From JAWKIJ01 sp041394325 (GTDB lineage: Bacteria > Actinomycetota > Acidimicrobiia > Acidimicrobiales > Microtrichaceae), in NCBI GenBank assembly GCA_041394325.1, contig JAWKIJ010000001.1, positions 744,001-808,000 on the forward strand: a DNA stretch of 64,000 nucleotides. The letters run 5' to 3'. Below, one piece after another: positions 17,855-28,163 of the stretch (positions are counted from its first letter, which is position 1; each line of letters opens with the position of its first letter). The notes beneath the pieces are model-generated. The model was not told where the DNA came from, searched no databases, and saw only the letters and a program-made list of their open reading frames with translations. The translations under genes and the position numbers were made by a program.

Positions 17855-18670
17855 TCATGGCGCGAGGGGATCGTGGTAGATCGTCGTCGTGTCGCCGCGC
17901 GTGAACCCGAAGAGCGCGAGCCCGGCCGTCTCGGCGACCTCGACCGCGAGGGAGCTCGGCGCGCTGACCGACACGAGGGCGGCGAACCCGCCGGCCCATG
18001 CCTTGACCACCATCTCCAGGCTCGCCCGCCCCGAGATCCACAACCCGCGGGAAGCGGGGCCGGCCGTCATCGCGGGCAGGTCGCCGTCGAGGAGCAGGCG
18101 ACCGATCACCTTGTCGACGGCGTTGTGGCGGCCGATGTCCTCGCGGACGACCCCCAGAGCCCCGGACCGCACGTCGAAGCTCGCGGCACCGTGTGAGGAC
18201 CCGGTGAGGCCGAACAGTTCCTGTGCGGCGCGGACCTCGGCCGCGATGCCGAGCACGGTCGCCGCGCTCGGGGCGACGGGTTGGAGTGGATCCAGTCGTT
18301 CGGTCAGGCGCTCGATCGCGGTCGTCCCGCACAAACCGCACGACGACGACGTGGTCCCCAGCCGCGGGATCGGTTCGGGAGCCCAGCCGCCGGTCTCGAC
18401 CGACACGACGTTGAACTCCGAGTCGACCGCCGCGCCGGCGCCGCAGTAGCGGATCCGGACGATCGCGGCGCCGGCCAGGAGCCCTTCGCTGTGACAGAAG
18501 CCCGCCGCCAGTTCGAAGTCGTGGCCCGGGGTTCGCATCGTGGTCGTGACCGGATTGTCGTCGAGGCGGATCTCCATCGGCTCCTCGACGAGCAGTTCGT
18601 CCGGTGCACGCGTCGCGCCATCCGGTCGAACCCGGCGCACCATCCGCCGTTGGGTTCGTCCGCGACGCAT
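17855..18670 (-). CDS. fdhD: Formate dehydrogenase accessory sulfurtransferase FdhD
   Basis: 271 residues from ATG 18670. It transfers sulfur to the bis-MGD cofactor of formate dehydrogenases. The conserved CxxC (C111 and C114 in SSCGLCGTT) is present. Family motifs include DELLVEEPMEIRLD, TPGHDFELAAGFCHSEGLL, the EDIGRHNAVDKVIG segment and the C-terminal PSSLAVEVAETAGLALFGF. Longer N-terminal starts exist to 18763 but cross a region without protein-like composition. No formate dehydrogenase subunit lies in the window, so its client is elsewhere. Confidence 0.92.
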   Translation of the reverse strand: MRRGRTQRRMVRRVRPDGATRAPDELLVEEPMEIRLDDNPVTTTMRTPGHDFELAAGFCHSEGLLAGAAIVRIRYCGAGAAVDSEFNVVSVETGGWAPEPIPRLGTTSSSCGLCGTTAIERLTERLDPLQPVAPSAATVLGIAAEVRAAQELFGLTGSSHGAASFDVRSGALGVVREDIGRHNAVDKVIGRLLLDGDLPAMTAGPASRGLWISGRASLEMVVKAWAGGFAALVSVSAPSSLAVEVAETAGLALFGFTRGDTTTIYHDPLAP

Positions 18671-18730
18671 CACCAGAGGGTAGGGCGCCCGTCGACGACG
18701 GCTCCCGAACGGTCGGGTCGAGCGCGGACG

Positions 18731-18766
18731 CGGGTGGGCCCCCACCTCGTGGCGGGGGCCCACCCG
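18731..18766 (-). terminator. GC-rich hairpin downstream of groL
   Basis: A perfect 13-bp inverted repeat, 18731-18743 with 18754-18766 (half site CGGGTGGGCCCCC), with a 10-base loop, begins 20 bases beyond the groL stop. There is no T run, as is usual for actinobacterial hairpin terminators. It lies between groL and fdhD on the same strand and would end the heat-shock transcript before fdhD. Confidence 0.65.
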
Positions 18767-18786
18767 GACGAATCGGCGAACCGGGA

Positions 18787-20514
<1,728 letters not shown>

Positions 20515-20541
20515 TTAGCACTCTCTCACGGCGAGTGCTAA
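20515..20541. promoter_or_regulatory. CIRCE operator 2 (HrcA site), perfect
   Basis: Half sites TTAGCACTC (20515-20523) and GAGTGCTAA (20533-20541) with a 9-base spacer match the CIRCE consensus exactly. With the imperfect copy next to it, it forms a tandem operator ahead of groL, as seen in several actinobacterial groEL promoters. HrcA itself is not encoded in this window. Confidence 0.95.
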
Positions 20542-20602
20542 GAGGGGCGACGCGTCAGCGGCTCGTACCGCGCGACACGAAATGTCGGGTTCGCGGAGTG
20601 AC

Positions 20603-20884
20603 TCAGGCCACGCCGCCCGCGACGGCGGGCATGAGGGCGACCTCGGCACCGTCGGGTACGACCGTGTCCAGGCCATCCATGAAACGGACGTCCTCGTCGG
20701 ACACGAACACGTTCATGAATCGGGCGATCCCGCCGTCGGCGTCGAACAGCCGCGGGGCGAAACCCGGATGCGCCGCCTCGAGCGCTCCCAACACCTCACG
20801 GACGGTCGCACCCTCGACGTTCACCAGGTTGGCACCACCGGTGAGGCCGCGGAGGGTGGTCGGGATTCGGACGGCAACGCTCAT
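20603..20884 (-). CDS. CysO/MoaD-type ubiquitin-like sulfur carrier with capped diglycine
   Basis: 93 residues, beta-grasp fold of the MoaD/ThiS/CysO group. It resembles mycobacterial CysO in SVAVRIPTTLRGLTGG, the conserved NVFVSDEDVRFMDGL and the end LMPAVAGG. CysO ends at the diglycine; here two residues (Val-Ala) follow before the stop, confirmed from bases 20603-20617. If it is a protein-bound sulfide donor for cysteine synthesis, the tail would have to be trimmed by a JAMM-type (Mec-like) protease before adenylation. No mec, cysM or moeZ gene is adjacent; groL is downstream and gpgS diverges. Confidence 0.82.
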   Translation of the reverse strand: MSVAVRIPTTLRGLTGGANLVNVEGATVREVLGALEAAHPGFAPRLFDADGGIARFMNVFVSDEDVRFMDGLDTVVPDGAEVALMPAVAGGVA

Positions 20885-21056
20885 ATCGGAGGCTTTCCTT
20901 GTGTGAAGGGCGTGATGTCGTGGACGACGCTCGGGTGACCCGGCCGGTCCGCACCGATGCGGATCGTAGAGCACCGGAACGGTGCAACAGCCAACGACGG
21001 GGCGCTTGTTCCCGTGCCCGATCGGCGCGTCGGCGTTCTCGCCCTACCGTGGCCCG

Positions 21057-22046
21057 ATGGGCCAGCGCCACTTCGACCGGGTCGACGATCGCGAGCACCT
21101 TCGCCGACGGCCGCGCTCGGTCGCGCTGTGCATCCCCGTGTTCGAGGATCCCGTCGGCATCGCCCGGACGCTCGACGCGATCGCCCCACTCGCGGCCGAT
21201 GGCCTCCTCGACCAGTTGCTCGTGATCGACGGCGGCTCCGGCGACGACACGGCGGCGACCGCCGCCGCGATCGTCGGTGGCATCCAGGGAGCGGCGGTCG
21301 TCCATGCGCCGTTGGTCCTCCCGGCGCTCGGGCCGGTCCTCGGCAAGGGCGACTCGATGTGGCGCGCGAACGACGTCATCGACGCCGAGGTGGTGGTGTA
21401 CCTCGACGCCGACCTGGCCAACGTCTCGGAGTCGATGGTGGTGTCGCTCGCCTCGCCACTGGTCTTCGGCGACGAGGTCGACTTCGTGAAGGGCTTGTTC
21501 CACCGGGTCACCGACCGCGGCGATCCCCGCGAGTTCGACGGTGGGCGAGTGACCGAACTGGTCGCCCGACCACTCATCACCCTGCTGTGCCCCGAACTCA
21601 CCCACATCTACCAGCCGCTCGGTGGCCAGATAGCCATCCGCCGCTCACTGATGGTCGACCTGCCGTTCGTCACGGGTTTCGGGATCGAGATCGCCATGTT
21701 GATCGATGTCGCCCGGGACCGGGGGCTCGACCGCATCGGTCAGGCATTGCTGGGCGACCTGGTCAACTCGGAGAAGGCCGAGGCCGAACTCGCCCCGATG
21801 GCCCAACAGGTGGCCTACGCGCTGCTCGACCGCGTCGGCGTCGACCTTCCGCCGTGGAGGGCACCGGTCCGACCGTGTTTCGACGGGACGACCCGGCGCC
21901 TGGCCAGCGACATCGTGGTCGAACGACCGCCGTGGTCGACGATGGAGCACCCCACCGATACCGATCGGCACCAGGTCAGGACCGACGATGCCGCCTCAGT
22001 TCGACCGGCAGGGTCAGGCCCGGATCGACCTGCTCGTCACCGGTGA
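21057..22046 (+). CDS. gpgS: Glucosyl-3-phosphoglycerate synthase
   Basis: 329 residues from ATG 21057; transfers glucose from an NDP-glucose to 3-phosphoglycerate, the first step to glucosylglycerate and, in mycobacteria, methylglucose lipopolysaccharides. The GT-A/GT81-type motifs are IPVFEDPVGIARTLDAI, LLVIDGGSGDDT, the loop LGKGDSMWRANDV, the metal motif DADLAN and QPLGGQIAIRRSLM. The Arg/Pro-rich C-terminal ~30 residues overlap the 3' end of folP on the other strand. folP2 next to gpgS is also the mycobacterial arrangement. A longer start at 20982 is possible but adds unlike sequence. Confidence 0.88.
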   Translation: MGQRHFDRVDDREHLRRRPRSVALCIPVFEDPVGIARTLDAIAPLAADGLLDQLLVIDGGSGDDTAATAAAIVGGIQGAAVVHAPLVLPALGPVLGKGDSMWRANDVIDAEVVVYLDADLANVSESMVVSLASPLVFGDEVDFVKGLFHRVTDRGDPREFDGGRVTELVARPLITLLCPELTHIYQPLGGQIAIRRSLMVDLPFVTGFGIEIAMLIDVARDRGLDRIGQALLGDLVNSEKAEAELAPMAQQVAYALLDRVGVDLPPWRAPVRPCFDGTTRRLASDIVVERPPWSTMEHPTDTDRHQVRTDDAASVRPAGSGPDRPARHR

Positions 22047-22945
22047 GCACCCGGTGCACCCGGAGGAAGTCCGCCACGTCGGCGACGTCGTGCACGCGCA
22101 GGATCACTGACCGATGCTCTATGGCCGCGCCGATGGCGGCGAGCGTCCCGGCGAGGCGATCCCGCGGGCCACGAAGGGTCAGCGCTCCGATGAAGTCCTT
22201 GCGCGACAGGGCCAACAGCACCGGGCGGCCGAGTGCCATAACCCGGTCCAAGTGCCGTAGGACCTCGACGGTCTGCGCCGGGGTCTTGGCGAAGTCCGGT
22301 CCCGGGTCCAGCACCACGGACTCCTCGTCCACGCCGAGGTCGACCGCCTGTTGCATCCGTTCGGTGAGGAAGGCCACGACGTCGTCCACCACGTCGTCGT
22401 ACAGGAACGGGTCGGTCAGGCGCTGTTTGGGCCGCGACCGGTTGTGCATGATCACGAGCCCGGCGCCGGCCGACGCGCACTGTTCCGCGACCTCGGGATA
22501 GAGAAGACCGCTCACGTCGTTGATGAGGTCGGCACCGGCCTCGAGCACCGCCGACACGACGGCGGGTTTGTAGGTGTCGGGCGGGGCCAGGGGGGGGCGG
22601 GGGGGGGGGCGGGGGGGGGGGGCGGAGCGGGGAGGGGGGCAAAAAACACGGTGGAGGCGCGGAGCCACCCGCCCGATCTCCTCGGCCGGAGTGATCTCCG
22701 GAACGCCGGTGATCCCCGACTGACCACCGATGTCGATGACGCGCGCCGTCGGCGACGTGACCCACTGCGGATGCCACTCGTTCGGCGACCGTGCCGGACC
22801 CGAGGTCGCTGAACGAGTCCGGCGTCGCGTTGACGATGCCCATGATCCACGGCTCGTCCACACGATGACGGCACCCGGCGACGCGGAGGAAGGCGGTCTC
22901 GGGCTCGGCCGGAGACGCTCCCGCCCGTGCCTTGGCCTCAGGCAC
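21976..22945 (-). CDS. folP: Dihydropteroate synthase FolP, broken by a dinucleotide loss and a G-tract
   Basis: Condenses p-aminobenzoate with the pterin diphosphate in folate synthesis. The N-terminus [13 protein letters not shown] is intact. The frame then changes at 22745, where restoring one GC pair gives [16 protein letters not shown]. The segment that should read like a beta strand before [10 protein letters not shown] is replaced by an almost pure G tract on the + strand (22579-22639) followed by A6. After that the protein is normal: [12 protein letters not shown], the LVIMHNRS motif, [24 protein letters not shown] and [18 protein letters not shown] 22945 overlaps the amidase stop by eight bases. 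The damage looks like bad consensus, since everything around it is conserved. Confidence 0.85.
22579..22646. repeat. Low-complexity G tract within folP
   Basis: Runs of 7 to 13 G interrupted by single C or A, ending in an A6 run at 22641-22646. It replaces conserved folP coding sequence and gives a Pro/Arg stretch in translation. It is most likely a read or consensus artefact. Confidence 0.8.
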
Positions 22946-24477
22946 GGGTCCCTACCCGGTGGGCCGGACGACGACCTGCCCACGGCATCGCCGACTCGAG
23001 TTGCGACGCCAGCGCGACGAGGTGGTCCTCACGACCGAAGGCCCCCACGAGTTGCACCCCGACCGGTAGGCCGTCGGGGGTGAGCGCCAGGGGCAGGGAG
23101 ACCGCGGGTTGGCCGGTGATATTGAACGGCATGGTGTTCGCCACGATCGACGTCGCCCGGAACATGCCGGTGAACGGATCGTCGGCCGTGGCGGCGAACT
23201 GACCGAGCGTCGGCGGGGGCTCCGGCACCGTCGCGGTGACCAGCACGTCGAAGTCGCCCCACCACCGTTGGACCTCCCGCGACAGCCGGCGCAAGGTGGC
23301 GAGAGCGCCGGCGAAACCCACCGCATCGACGTCGCGTCCACCTTGCGAGAGCACCCAGGTCAGCGGTTCGACCGTGTCGGCGGTCACTGGAGTGCCGGCG
23401 CGGCGTGACAGATCGTCGACCCCTCCGGCGACCCATACCGGGAAGGTGGTGAGGAATGCCCCGCTCATCTCGGCGTAGAAGGCGTCGTCGGCGAGCGCTC
23501 CCGGCGTCGCGGCCGTGACGTGATGGCCCAGTTCCGACAACGCTGCTGCCGCCGCCGCGACGGCCTCGGCGCACAGGGGATCGGTTGCGGTTCCACCCGG
23601 GGCCGCGGTGGTGAATCCGATGCGCAGCGGGTCGACCGGTCCGCAGAGGGCGTCGGAGAGGCTCGACCCGAGGGCGGGGGCGACGTAGGGGTCACCGCGA
23701 CCCGGGCCGGCGACGGCGTCGAACACGGCCGCTGTGTCGCGCACTGTTCTGGTGACGGCGAGACGGGTGACCAGGCCACCCCACTCCTCGGTCTCGACCG
23801 GGCCGAGCGAGACCCTCCCGCGAGTCGGCTTGAGGCCCACGAGCCCGCATTCCGACGCGGGGATCCGAATCGACCCGCCACCGTCCCCGGCATGGCCCAC
23901 CGCGACGATGCCCGCCGCGACCGCGGCCGCGGACCCTCCCGAGGATCCACCCGTCGAGCGCGACAGATCCCAGGGGTTGCGGGGACGCGCCGAATGCGGC
24001 GGGCTCGGTCGTCGGAACGAGGCCGAGCTCGGGTGTGTTCGTCTTGCCGATGACGATGAACCCGGCGGCCTTGAACCGCTCGAACAGCCACGACGTCTCG
24101 TCCGCGACGTACTGCGCGTCGCGGAGGTGAACCGAGCCGGCGTGGTAGGGCTCGCCGGCGAGCGTACCGTCGAGGTCCTTCAACACGATGGGCACTCCGG
24201 CGAACGGGGCCGAAGGGTCGACCGCGGAGGCCTCGGCGAGCGCGCGTTCGTAGCGGGGATGGATGATCGCATTGAGATCGGCGTTGAGCCCTTCGGCGGC
24301 GTCGATCGAGGCCTGTACGAGTTCGACGGCGGACAGGTCACCACGCCGGACGGCCTCGGCCTGGCCGGTCGCATCGAGTTCCAGGGTGAGGTCATCGGGG
24401 CGAATGCTACGACGCCGTGCCGTCGGGCCGTCCGGTGTCCCGCACCGCCGCTCGCGGCCCGTCGTCGGGGTCCGCAC
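22938..24477 (-). CDS. Amidase (amidase-signature family), one frameshift
   Basis: About 512 residues. The amidase signature Lys is in [11 protein letters not shown], and the Gly/Ser-rich core reads [16 protein letters not shown] with the catalytic Ser region of the Ser-Ser-Lys triad, continuing [25 protein letters not shown]. The frame breaks near 23968, where removing one C from a CCCC run restores [19 protein letters not shown] 24477 is the furthest open start and gives an untypical Arg-rich first 25 residues, so the true N-terminus may be nearer [15 protein letters not shown]. Substrate is not predictable; not GatA, as gatB and gatC are absent. It lies between glycerate kinase and folP on the same strand. 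Confidence 0.82.
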
Positions 24478-24495
24478 CGCGCGGGCAGCGGTCGG

Positions 24496-25504
24496 TCATC
24501 GGGAGCGGAGTGCCATCGTGACGGCATCGCCGATCAACGCGGCCGCTTCCCGATGGGCCCGCTCGGCCCCGTACGACTCGACCAACTCCACCACCTGCAC
24601 GTCCTCGGCGGCCTCGACGAGTGCCATGGCGTCGTGGTCGCATCGGGCGCCGACCACGACCAGGACCGGCACGCCCACCTGTCGGGCGCGTTCGATCACG
24701 CTGCCGACGACCTTGCCGTCGAACGATGCGTCGTCGAGCAGGCCCTCGCCCGTGACCACGAGGTCCGCATCGTCGAGGTGGGCGTCGAAATCGGCCTCGG
24801 CCGCCACCACCTCGAAACCAGAGGCCAGATCCGCGCCCGCCGCAGCCAGTCCTCCGGCGAGCCCTCCCGCAGCGCCCGACCCCGGCATGGCCGAGACGTC
24901 CACGCCGAACCGCTCCAGGTAGGTGACGTGCAGCGCCCGGAGGCGACGTCGAAGCAGCTTCGTCTGTGCCGGTGTCGCACCCTTCTGGGGAGCGAACTCG
25001 TCGGCCGCGTCCAGGAATCGCGTCCGCACGTCACATGCCACCTCCACCTCACATCGGCCGAACGATCCGAGCCCGACGGCACCCAGTGCATCGAGCGCGC
25101 CGAGGCCGCCGTCGGTGGAGGCCGAGCCACCGACGCCGACGAGGATCCGCGGCGCGCCGGCGCCGAGGGCCGCATGGATCAGTTCGCCGGTGCCGATCGT
25201 GGACGCAGCGACGGGGTCGTTGGTGCGCTCGCCGAGGAGGCCCAGCCCCGACGCGGGCCATCTCGACCACCCCGAGCCGTCCGTCCAGCCGCCAACCCGC
25301 AGGAACGGGGTCACCGAGCGGCCCGGTGACGACCGTCGATCGGTTGGCACCGCCGAGGACGTCGAGGAAGCCCTCACCTCCGTCGCTGAGTGGACAGCGG
25401 ACGACCTCGGCACCCAACGCGGCGCCGGCCGCGGCGATAGCGGTCGCCGCCTGATCTGCAGTCATGGTGCCGCGGAACTTGTCGGGCGCGGCGAGGATGC
25501 GCAC
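24496..25504 (-). CDS. Glycerate kinase (GlxK/GarK type), one frameshift
   Basis: About 336 residues from GTG 25504. It phosphorylates glycerate. Family motifs are [54 protein letters not shown], the [17 protein letters not shown] loop, [21 protein letters not shown] and the C-terminal [14 protein letters not shown]. The frame breaks near 25250; restoring a GC dinucleotide gives VVEMARASGLGLL. Glycerate could come from glucosylglycerate turnover, which would fit gpgS nearby, but this link is inference. Confidence 0.85.
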
Positions 25505-25565
25505 CGAACTCAGAGGTTGGGGCGTGTGCGAACCCGACGGTGACGGTCCCCGTCGTCGCGGCCGA

Positions 25566-26108
25566 TCACTTGATCGTGCGGGTCGCCGGGTCGAAGTCGG
25601 GCCCTACCAGGACCACGACCTTCGCCGTGGGGAACTGGGTCTTCAATGGCTGCGGCGACGGCATGGCCTGGATCTGGCCGGGGTCGAGGCCCATGCGCAA
25701 CGCCAACGCGGCGGCGTCTCCGTCGGCACCGGCGGCGGCGTACACGACGGTGGTGTCGGTCTTGTTGCCGTCGACGGCTTCGATCGTCGTGTACCCCAGC
25801 GTCTTGAGCTTGTCGGCGATGGTCCGCGCGCGACCCTTCGCACCCGATCCGTTGGCGATGACCACCGAGAGCTGGGCGACCGGGGTCGTCGGCGGGACGG
25901 TCGTCGAGGTGGTCGTCGTCGTGGCCGAGTCGCGGGCGACCTCCGCGGCCGTCTTCCCCGCATTGGGGTCCGAGGTGCCGCCTCCGCCGACCGCGAACAA
26001 CAGCATCGCGACTCCGACCGCCACCACGGTCAGGAGCACACCGAGGATCTTCGTGTTGTCGGGGGTGTCGGTCGCATCGGTCGGCCGCTGCCGCGAGGTC
26101 GGAGGCAC
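25566..26108 (-). CDS. LytR C-terminal-domain (LytR_C) protein, membrane anchored
   Basis: 180 residues from GTG 26108. A short cytoplasmic start is followed by one transmembrane helix (ILGVLLTVVAVGVAMLLFAVG, about 21-41), a Thr-rich linker (TTTTTSTTVPPTTPV) and a LytR_C domain: LSVVIANGSGAKGRARTIADKLKTLGY, GLDPGQIQAM and VVVLVGPDFD. Such proteins are envelope-associated in actinobacteria and often occur beside cell-wall ligases, which are not seen here. It is 61 bases upstream of glycerate kinase. Confidence 0.8.
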   Translation of the reverse strand: MPPTSRQRPTDATDTPDNTKILGVLLTVVAVGVAMLLFAVGGGGTSDPNAGKTAAEVARDSATTTTTSTTVPPTTPVAQLSVVIANGSGAKGRARTIADKLKTLGYTTIEAVDGNKTDTTVVYAAAGADGDAAALALRMGLDPGQIQAMPSPQPLKTQFPTAKVVVLVGPDFDPATRTIK

Positions 26109-26135
26109 GGGCGAACAGTAGTGCGCTCCGGAGCG

Positions 26136-26536
26136 TCAGGGTCCGCCGTGCAAGGTCCGCTCGTCGGCGGGCGCACCCGACGCCGTGGCGACGGCAAGCA
26201 TCTCGAACGCGATGTCGGTCGCGTCGGTACCGGCCCGCATCCGATGGGAGGAGCCGTCACCGTCCTCGTCGAGGGACCAGCCCCGTTCGAGGAGCACCTT
26301 GGCGACGTTGTTCGCCCGCGAGGTGGTGAGGTGCGCGAACCGCACTCGCAGCAGGGTCTGGCCGCTGGGCGAGAAGTTGGCCACGACGGGATGCCAACCG
26401 TGCGGAGCGCACAGGGTGAGGTGGGTGTCGACCGCGGTCTCGATCGCGGTGGCGCGCCTCGGCGATCCGGTCGCCCAGCACACCGACGCGCGTCGAAATC
26501 GGCCAGGTCGATCGACGGGGGTCGCGGGTCGCTCAC
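26136..26536 (-). CDS. Conserved hypothetical, two frame breaks
   Basis: About 133 residues if repaired. GTG 26536 opens MSDPRPPSIDLADFDARR; the next segment VLGDRIAEAR is in a second frame and ATAIETAVDTHLTLCAPHGWHPVVANF onward in a third, with breaks near 26485 and 26452. The rest reads SGQTLLRVRFAHLTTSRANNVAKVLLERGWSLDEDGDG and an acidic end, a compact alpha/beta domain I do not recognise. It is 27 bases upstream of the LytR_C gene and 75 from the divergent ADP-ribosylhydrolase. Confidence 0.5.
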
Positions 26537-26611
26537 AGCGCACAGCTTCGCACCTTCACGTCGGCCGGCATCGTTCTTGAGGCCGATCGGTCGGCTGCCT
26601 ATCGTCATTCG

Positions 26612-28065
26612 ATGGTTGCCATCGACAACTCGACGGACCGGGCACGCGGGGCGTTGCTCGGTCTCGCGGTGGGCGACGCCGTCGGCACGACGCTCGAGTT
26701 CCGGAGCCCCGGCACGTTCGAGCCAATCGACGACATGGTCGGCGGAGGCCCCTTCGGCCTGGAGGCCGGCCAGTGGACCGATGACACCTCGATGGCGTTG
26801 TGCCTCGCGGAGTCCCTGGTGGACACCCGACGCGACGACCCTGCCGACCAACTCCGCCGCTACGCGGCCTGGTATCGCGACGGTGTCCTGTCCTCCACCG
26901 GGGCGTGCTTCGACATCGGCGGTACGACCCGACGCGCGATCGAACGCTTCGAGCGCGACGGGTCGGTCACCGACGCGACGGTCGACCAGGAGGCCGCGGC
27001 CAACGGCTCGCTGATGCGCCTCGCACCGGTGTCGATCCGCTACGCCGCCGACCCCGAGGTGGCCGCCGAGCGCGCCGAGGCGAGCTCGCGGACCACCCAT
27101 CCCGCCGAACGCCCGTCCCACGCGTGCCGTGTCCTCGCGACGATGACGGCCGAATTGATCGACGGCCGAGCGCCGAAGGCGGTGTTCGCCCGGGGACGAC
27201 GCTGGCCGACCCCGATGCATCCCGAGGTCGAGCGGGTCGCCGCCGGCTCGTATCTCGAGCGTGAGCCGCCCGACATCCGAGGCTCCGGCTACTCGGTCGA
27301 CGCTCTCGAAGCGGCGTGCTGGGCGGTTGCGGGGGCCGACGACTTCCGCAGTGCGGTGCTGAGAGCGGCCAACCTGGGCGACGACGCCGACACGACCGCG
27401 GCGATCGCCGGCCAGCTCGCCGGAGCACGCTGGGGTTCGACCGGGATTCCCCGGGAATGGCGCGAGGTGACGTTGGCGCCGCGCGTCGTCGAACTCGCCG
27501 ACCGGCTGTTCGCCCTCGGCGGTGGCGAGGTGCCCCATCGGTGGTCGCACGACTACTTCCTCCATGCCTGGTGGGTCCGGCCGGGACGGGTGCTGGCCGG
27601 GAGTACCCCGGTGACCCCGACCCGGCGCGCGCCCGGGAACGACTCGACCTGCTGGTGGATGCCGGAATTCGGCGCTTCGTCGACCTGACGACACCCGAGG
27701 ACCACCTGGCGCCCTACGCGTCGATCCTCGACGAGATCTCCGGTGCCCGGGGAGTCGAACTCGCGCACCTCCCCTTTCCCATCCCCGATTTCGGGGTCGC
27801 CGCCGACGAGACCACCTATGACCGGATCGCGACGATCCTCGACGACCAACGCAGCGGTCCGGCCTACGTCCACTGCTGGGGCGGGGTCGGGCGAACCGGC
27901 ACCGTGGTGGGCTCCTACCTCGCACATCGTGGGCGGTCCTTCGAGCAGATCCGACTCGAGATCGCATCGTTGCGAGACGCGACCTGCAAGGCCGACCGGC
28001 ATGCACCGGAGACCCCCGAGCAACTGGCCGTCATCGAACGGACGGTGCTGCGAATCGACGGCTGA
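26612..28065 (+). CDS. ADP-ribosylglycohydrolase fused to a Cys-based protein phosphatase, one frameshift
   Basis: About 484 residues. Residues 1-320 are an ADP-ribosyl-glycohydrolase (DraG-like) domain: RARGALLGLAVGDAVGTTLEF, the metal-binding QWTDDTSMALCLAESLV, and the second acidic cluster AANLGDDADTTAAIAGQLAGA. Residues ~325-484 are a dual-specificity/tyrosine phosphatase with VDLTTPED, FPIPDFG as general-acid loop and the P-loop HCWGGVGRTGT (C-x5-R). The halves lie in different frames; adding one G to GGG near 27599 gives RVLAGEYPGDPDP across the join, the usual phosphatase lead-in, so one polypeptide is expected. It would remove ADP-ribose and phosphate from unknown targets. It stands alone. 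Confidence 0.8.
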
Positions 28066-28163
28066 GCGCGGGTCGCCGAACCCGTCGCGACCGCTCATTT
28101 CCGCGTCGAGTCGGCCGATTGGATCATCGACGGTGGTCACTCCGACCCACGCCGAGGTTCCCC

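Noticed and set aside
22579..22646. Regulatory G-quadruplex element
   Set aside because: It replaces essential folP codons and lies in a window full of homopolymer errors, so an artefact is the simpler explanation.
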